Of a stretch of DNA of 64,000 nt, positions 59,420 through 64,000 are shown one piece after another. How positions within the stretch are numbered: position 1 is the first letter of the stretch; each line of letters begins with the position of its first letter. The DNA comes from JBMDXB01 sp048594975. GTDB taxonomy: Bacteria > Acidobacteriota > Vicinamibacteria > Vicinamibacterales > 2-12-FULL-66-21. The DNA lies in the NCBI GenBank assembly GCA_048594975.1, contig JBMDXQ010000095.1, positions 54,588 to 118,587 of the forward strand, in the 5' to 3' direction. The position numbers and the translations under genes were made by a program. A model generated the notes under the pieces. The model was not told where the DNA came from. It worked only from the letters and a program-made list of their open reading frames with translations, and searched no databases.

Positions 59420-61672
59420 ATGCTGACCCTTGGCTCGAGGTTGGGGCACTACGAAATCCTCTCGCCGCTAGGTTCGGGCGGCATGGGGGTCGTCTATCGC
59501 GCGCGCGACTGCGTGCTGGAGCGAACGGTCGCGATCAAAGTCCTCGGACACGAAGGCGAGACCGCGGGCGCCCAGCGGATGCTCCGGGAAGCCCAGGCCG
59601 CGTCCGCCCTGAATCACCCCAACGTCTGCACGGTTCATGAAGTCGGCGAGGCCGACGGCGTCGCCTACATGGTGATGGAGGTCATCGACGGGCAGTCGCT
59701 CGACATGCTGATCCCGGCCGGCGGCCTTTCTCACAAGACCGTCGTCCTTTACGCGCTTCAGATCGCCAGCGCCCTCGTGCACGCGCACGGACGCGGTGTC
59801 GTGCACGGCGACCTGAAGGGTGGGAATGTGATGATCACGCCCGAGGGGGTGGCGAAGGTGCTCGACTTCGGGCTCGCCCGGCGAGTGGCCGCCGATGAAG
59901 AATCAGCATCGGCCGCTCCGCCGGTGACGGCGCCGGTCGGGGAGTACATCATCGGCACTTTGCCGTACATGGCCCCGGAGCTCATCTACGGCCAGCGCGC
60001 GGACCCGCGCACCGACATCTGGGCGATGGGTGTTCTGCTCTACGAGATGTCGACGCGCGCACAGCCGTTTCAGGGCACAACCCAGGCAGAGACCCTGCGC
60101 ATGATCCTGGGAGATCCGCCGCGGCCCCTGCCGGCATCGGTGTCGCGATCCCTCAGCGGAACGATCCTGCGATGTCTGGCGAAAGCTCCATCGGAGCGGT
60201 ACGAATCCGCGGCCGCGCTCCGCCGCGCGCTCGAGGACGCGCCCTCCGATTCCGACGCCCTGCAGGCGCCCGGCCCGCCGGCCCGCGAAATCGATTCGAT
60301 CGCCGTGCTGCCGTTTGCCAATCCCGCGGCGGATCCGGAAACCGATTATCTGTGCGATGGGATCGCGGGAACGCTGATCAACAGCCTGTCGCGCGTTCGC
60401 AAGCTGCAGGTGACGCCGTGGACGCTGTCGAAGCGGTATCGGGGAAAAGACGTGGACCTGCAGACGGTCGGGCGCGAGCTGGACGTGCGTACGGTATTGA
60501 TTGGCAGCATCCACCGCCGTGGCGACGAGATGCGGATCGAGGCGGAGCTCGTGGACGTCGCGCGCGCGCGCCAGTTGTGGGGCGGGCGGTATCAGAAGCC
60601 GGTCAACGATCTGGTCGACGTCGAGGAGGAGATCGCCCGCAAGATCAGGGGCTCGTTGCGGCTCGTCCTCACCGCCCCGGAGAAGAAACGCCTGGCCATC
60701 CGCTCGACGACGAACGCCGAAGCCCATCAGGAATTCCTCAAAGGCCGGTTCTATCTCGAGAAACGCACGGCAGCGGCGTTCAGGAAGGCACTCGAGCACT
60801 TTCACCGCGCGATCGACCACGACCCCGGCTACGCGCTGCCTTACTCCGGCCTGGCGGACTGTTACGCGCTGCTCGGCGCCCCGGAATATGGAGTCCTGCC
60901 TCCGGGCGAGGCGATGCCGAAAGCGAAGGCGGCGGCCACCAAGGCGATCGCCATCGATCCCTCGCTCGGAGACGCGCGCTCCCCGCTCGGATGGGTGAAA
61001 TTCCGCTACGACTGGGAGTTTCTGGGCGCCATCCAGGAGTTCGATCGCGCCATCGAACTCAATCCCAACTACGCCAACGTCCGCTTCTGGCGCGCGTACT
61101 GTCTCGCGTCGATCGAGCGATTCAGCGAGGCGGTCGCGGAGGCGCGCCGCGCGCAGGCGATCGACCCGCTCTCGCTCGTCATCAACGCCGCCGTCGGTTG
61201 GATGCTGTACTTCAAGGGTGAGGATGACGCAGCGCTGACGATCTACCGCGCCGTGACCGAGATGGATCCGAACTTCCTGATGACTTATTGGAGCACGGGG
61301 CAGCTCTACGAACGCCAGGGGGATTACCATCGTGCGATCGAGGCGTACGAGCGGTCGGTGACGCTGTCGAATAACAATCCCGTGCAGGTGTCCTGTCTCG
61401 CACACGCGCACGCGAGGGCCGGCCACCGTGCGCAGGCCGAGCAGTTGCTTGCCATGCTTCTCGCCTCCACGACCTACGTCTCGCCGTTCCGGATCGGTCT
61501 GATCCATGCCGGTCTGGGAGACCTCGATCGCGCGTTCGAGTGGCTCGATCGGGCCTGCGAAATCCGTGACGGGTGGATGACCACCTTGAAGATCTGCGAA
61601 GAGATCGCACACTTCCGGGCGGACGTCAGATTCGCCCGGTTGATCGACCGTGTCGGGTTTCCACGAGGCTGA
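59420..61672 (+). CDS. Ser/Thr protein kinase with TolB-like and TPR domains, HRD variant
   Basis: A 750-residue protein. Kinase domain ~10-270: glycine loop LGSGGMGVVY, Lys40 in VAIK, catalytic segment VVHGDLKGGN (Asp131), DFG at 149-151, and MAPELIYGQ. The usual HRD is HGD and the following KPEN/KPSN is KGGN, so it is a non-RD kinase that should not need activation-loop phosphorylation. Residues ~292-410 look like a TolB-N/adenylate-cyclase-associated domain (IDSIAVLPFANPAADPETDY; ELDVRTVLIGSIHRRGDEMR), followed by TPR repeats to the end (YALPYSGLADCYALLG; AIQEFDRAIELNPNYANV; AIEAYERSVTLSNNNP). No membrane segment is evident, unlike the kinase at 27 kb. Confidence 0.9.
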   Translation: MLTLGSRLGHYEILSPLGSGGMGVVYRARDCVLERTVAIKVLGHEGETAGAQRMLREAQAASALNHPNVCTVHEVGEADGVAYMVMEVIDGQSLDMLIPAGGLSHKTVVLYALQIASALVHAHGRGVVHGDLKGGNVMITPEGVAKVLDFGLARRVAADEESASAAPPVTAPVGEYIIGTLPYMAPELIYGQRADPRTDIWAMGVLLYEMSTRAQPFQGTTQAETLRMILGDPPRPLPASVSRSLSGTILRCLAKAPSERYESAAALRRALEDAPSDSDALQAPGPPAREIDSIAVLPFANPAADPETDYLCDGIAGTLINSLSRVRKLQVTPWTLSKRYRGKDVDLQTVGRELDVRTVLIGSIHRRGDEMRIEAELVDVARARQLWGGRYQKPVNDLVDVEEEIARKIRGSLRLVLTAPEKKRLAIRSTTNAEAHQEFLKGRFYLEKRTAAAFRKALEHFHRAIDHDPGYALPYSGLADCYALLGAPEYGVLPPGEAMPKAKAAATKAIAIDPSLGDARSPLGWVKFRYDWEFLGAIQEFDRAIELNPNYANVRFWRAYCLASIERFSEAVAEARRAQAIDPLSLVINAAVGWMLYFKGEDDAALTIYRAVTEMDPNFLMTYWSTGQLYERQGDYHRAIEAYERSVTLSNNNPVQVSCLAHAHARAGHRAQAEQLLAMLLASTTYVSPFRIGLIHAGLGDLDRAFEWLDRACEIRDGWMTTLKICEEIAHFRADVRFARLIDRVGFPRG

Positions 61673-61719
61673 CCCCCGAATCCTGAAGCCTCCCGAGGAT
61701 CGCGGCGCTCGCTCGGCGG

Positions 61720-61749
61720 TTGACAGCCCCCCGGGGTGACACGGACAAT
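61720..61749 (+). promoter_or_regulatory. Promoter of the CFA-synthase-like gene
   Basis: TTGACA (61720-61725), 18-bp spacer, GACAAT (61744-61749), then 7 nt to GTG 61757. The transcription start should fall at or next to the GTG, giving a leaderless mRNA. Confidence 0.65.
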
Positions 61750-61756
61750 CTGCACC

Positions 61757-62920
61757 GTGCGACGCCAGGACCTCCTGTTCGACGTTTTGGCGAGAACGCG
61801 GTTTGGTGAGCTGACCGTCGTCACCCCGGAAGGAACGCACCATCGCTTTGCGGGCGACCGCGCCGGCGAGACCGTGACGATGGTGATCAGGGACTGGAGG
61901 GGCGTCGATGCGACGCTGGCACGAGGCGACATCGGGCTCGGAGAGTCGTACATGGCGAACCTCTGGGAGACGCCCGACCTGCGAGCGTTTCTGACGTTCT
62001 GCCAGCGCAATCGCGACGAGTTCGGCCGGCTGACGCGTTTCGATCTGCTGAACCAGGTCCTCTCACGCCTCGCAACGGCCGGCACGCAGAACTCATTGCG
62101 GGGCAGCCGGAAGAACATGGCAGCCAGCTACGACTACCCTCCCGAGCTGTATCGGGCGTACACGGACAAGATGATGACGTATTCGAGTGGCTGGTGGGAC
62201 GGCAAGGACATGTCGCTCGAAGACGCGCAACTCAACAAATACAACCGGATCCTGAGCCGAATCGGACCGCCGCCGCAGCACATCCTGGAGATGGGATGCG
62301 GCTGGGGCTATTTCCTGAAGCTCGCCGCCGAGCGGGGATATACGGTGACGGGATGTACGGTGTCTCGCCGGCAATATGAGTATGCGCAACAGTTGAACAA
62401 GGAGGCGATTGACTCGGGTCGGGTCACCGTTCTGCTCGAGGACTACCGGAACCTGCGGGGCGCCTACGATGCCGTCATGTCGACCGGTTTTTTCGAGCAC
62501 GTCGGCTCCCGGTACTGGGTCGAGCACTTCCGGAAGGTCAAGCACTATCTGAAGGCTGGTGGCGTGGCGATGATTCAAACCATGCTGTGCAACAGGCATG
62601 ACCCGAAGAACGCCAAGAAACTGAACTTCTTCAGCAAATACATTTTCCCCGGGGGCGAGTTTCCCTCGGTGGGGACGTTCATCGTGGCGGCCGAGCAGGC
62701 GGGGCTGAAATGCGAGGAGCAGCTCGCCTTCGGCCAGGACTATGCGAGGACGATGGATGAGTGCTGGAAACGATTCCAGCATAATCGCGAGGAGGTGAGA
62801 AAACTCGGCTACGACGAGGGCTTCATCCGGCGGTGGGAATTCTTCCTCGCGGGCTGGTACGCGATGTTCAAATCAGGCCACTACAACGTCATGCAAGCCA
62901 AACTTGTCCATTATCCATAG
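61757..62920 (+). CDS. Cyclopropane-fatty-acyl-phospholipid synthase-like methyltransferase
   Basis: About 387 residues. N-terminal lipid-binding region with GDIGLGESYMANLWETPDLR, then a class I SAM fold: SYDYPPELYRAYTDKMMTYS, ILEMGCGWGYFLKLAAERGY, TVTGCTVSRRQYEYAQQ, YDAVMSTGFFEHVGSRYWVE, and the C-terminal block EQLAFGQDYARTMDECWKRF, all typical of CFA synthases and mycolic-acid-type methyltransferases. These methylenate or methylate unsaturated acyl chains in membrane lipids. GTG 61757 is preferred over GTG 61736 because the promoter (TTGACA/GACAAT) overlaps the earlier start and would give a leaderless message at 61757. Confidence 0.88.
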   Translation: MRRQDLLFDVLARTRFGELTVVTPEGTHHRFAGDRAGETVTMVIRDWRGVDATLARGDIGLGESYMANLWETPDLRAFLTFCQRNRDEFGRLTRFDLLNQVLSRLATAGTQNSLRGSRKNMAASYDYPPELYRAYTDKMMTYSSGWWDGKDMSLEDAQLNKYNRILSRIGPPPQHILEMGCGWGYFLKLAAERGYTVTGCTVSRRQYEYAQQLNKEAIDSGRVTVLLEDYRNLRGAYDAVMSTGFFEHVGSRYWVEHFRKVKHYLKAGGVAMIQTMLCNRHDPKNAKKLNFFSKYIFPGGEFPSVGTFIVAAEQAGLKCEEQLAFGQDYARTMDECWKRFQHNREEVRKLGYDEGFIRRWEFFLAGWYAMFKSGHYNVMQAKLVHYP

Positions 62921-63052
62921 ACCCCCCGGACGGCCGTGCGACCCCGCCGGCTCATTGAGCCACACTTCCACGGATACACAAGAATCAGCGATCCTCACGT
63001 CGATCTGGCAAGCGAAGCCGCACGCACGAGGGGTTAGCACGTATGGAATAAT

Positions 63053-63099
63053 GCCTGTCACGCCGGGGGTCGCGAGCTCGAGTCTCGTCGGCCCCGCCA
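63053..63099 (+). pseudogene. 3' half of tRNA-Asp (GTC), tRNA remnant
   Basis: Reads GCCTGTCACGCCGG (anticodon loop CTGTCAC, anticodon GTC at 63057-63059), then T-arm GCGAG CTCGAGT CTCGT, acceptor CGGCCCC and GCCA: the 3' half of a tRNA-Asp. T54 of the T-loop is C, and no 5' half (GGGGCCG) precedes it. Similarity begins at the anticodon loop, exactly as in the tRNA-Asn fragment 7 kb upstream. The rest of 62921-63273 shows no gene. Confidence 0.65.
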
Positions 63100-63273
63100 A
63101 TCTCCAGTTTCGTTGCCGCGGGCCAGTAAGTCGAAGGGCTTGCTGTAGGTGGGACAAAGACTTCCGCGATCGAACGTGCAGTGCGATAGCACCCGTAATG
63201 TCCGTAAACTCCATTTACACCGCTTTGGCGTAGACTCCGTGCGTGCTGCCGCTGCCTTTGAATCATCGCCGCG

Positions 63274-64000
63274 TTGGTCGGCTGGATCGAACGGGAACAG
63301 CGCGATCTCGTTGAATTCCTGCGGGAAGAGAACCGCGTGCTCAAGGACCAGCTGCACGGCCGGCGCATGCGCCTGAGCGACGATGAACGTCGCCGGCTCG
63401 CCATCAGCGGTCAACGTCTCGGCCGACGGATCCTCGCGCACGTGGCGACGATCGTCACGCCGGACACAATCCTGTGGTGCCACCGCGAGCTGATTGCCCG
63501 GAAGTGGACCTTCGAGAGGTCGCGCCCTGGACGACCCGCCGTGCAGGCTGACATCCGCCGTCTCGTCATCCGGATGGCCACTGACAATCCGTGTTGGGCT
63601 ATACGCGGATCCAGGGAGCGCTCAACAATGGGGGCCATCGCGTGGCCCGATCAACGATCGCAAGGATCCTGAGGAACAGGGCATTCCGCCGAGTCGTCAG
63701 CGACCGATGACATGGCGCACGTTCTTGCGCGCGCATTGGCAGGCCCTGGTCGCTGCGGATTTCTTCACGACCGAGGTCTGGACCGTGCGCGGCTTGGTCA
63801 CCTATTACACAGTGTTTGTGTTCGAACTGCACTCACGTCGTGTCCACGTTCTCGGCTCTACGACACACCCGGACGAGGCGTTCGTCATCCAGACGATGCG
63901 CCACCTGACCAACGATGTCGATGGGGTCCTCCGCGGGAATCGCGTGCTGATCTGCGATCGCGATCGGAAGTGGAGCGCGGCAGTCGAGGGCTTCCTCGCA
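63274..64000 (+). pseudogene. IS transposase with integrase core, frameshifted and cut by the window end
   Basis: The first frame (from TTG 63274) gives GWIEREQRDLVEFLREENRV, RRMRLSDDERRRLAISGQRL and HVATIVTPDTILWCHRELIA, the N-terminal part of an rve-type transposase. A lost G near 63595 shifts to TRIQGALNNGGHRVARSTIA, and a second shift near 63672 leads to MTWRTFLRAHWQALVAADFF, TTEVWTVRGLVTYYTVFVFE and VLICDRDRKWSAAVEGFL, the catalytic core, which runs off the window. Two frameshifts make it inactive. Inverted ends were not identified. Confidence 0.75.

Noticed and set aside
1..64000. CRISPR arrays, rRNA genes, complete tRNA genes, riboswitches
   Set aside because: Looked for direct repeats with regular spacers and for conserved RNA cores; none seen besides the two tRNA fragments and the T-arm-like motif.

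Overview
The window is about 64 kb of high-GC DNA. Its gene content points to a soil-type Acidobacteriota, probably Vicinamibacteria-like: two Oar-type TonB receptors with N-terminal carboxypeptidase-regulatory domains, two large Ser/Thr kinases (one with a TolB-like propeller, one with TPRs), S10 and S41 peptidases, Tat-exported Gfo/Idh and TIM-barrel sugar enzymes, NamZ and PIG-L. The placement comes from gene content only; there is no rRNA or marker gene here.

Layout. 0-9 kb is ordinary chromosome: a truncated zinc-type dehydrogenase, pyruvate kinase, NhaA, an SRPBCC protein, an MbfA-type ferritin/VIT iron transporter, cytochrome c, a LOG protein, DinB, NamZ and a P-loop kinase. 9-20 kb is envelope and sugar metabolism: an Omp85 barrel with a lipoprotein that carries kinase-like residues, a GH29 fucosidase, a VWA protein, DoxX, a TIM-barrel and Gfo/Idh pair, a PIG-L deacetylase, and a Phd/PIN toxin-antitoxin pair with an obvious operator. 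20-30 kb holds an Oar-like receptor, a DUF1579 protein, a radical-SAM/B12 RiPP maturase followed by a tiny lysine-rich ORF with its own strong ribosome-binding site, and a Ser/Thr kinase with a propeller.

29.98-43.88 kb is the most unusual part: four very large genes (1104, 1219, 1644 and 651 aa) in one tightly spaced operon, none with a signal peptide or a recognised enzyme motif. The first resembles DUF6603; the others belong to families I know only as uncharacterised. This is the best candidate for an undescribed system. The RiPP locus is second.

43.9-54.2 kb is a belt of decay around a few intact genes (S10 peptidase, ThuA-like protein, Ada-AlkA glycosylase, TIM-barrel protein, exported methyltransferase). 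It contains a broken PQQ-propeller gene, a frameshifted TonB C-terminal domain, an S41 peptidase reduced to fragments in several frames, and an IS66 transposase with its middle deleted. 54.2-64 kb has an ECF sigma factor with a frame-broken anti-sigma-like partner, a second Oar receptor divergent from a TPR kinase, a CFA-synthase-like methyltransferase, and a frameshifted IS transposase cut by the window end. 3' halves of tRNA-Asn and tRNA-Asp, both starting at the anticodon loop, lie at 56.1 and 63.1 kb and look like old integration scars.

Many first genes lack a Shine-Dalgarno sequence and have a -10-like hexamer 6-11 nt before the start codon, which suggests leaderless or near-leaderless mRNAs. 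Genes inside operons mostly have GGAG-type ribosome-binding sites.
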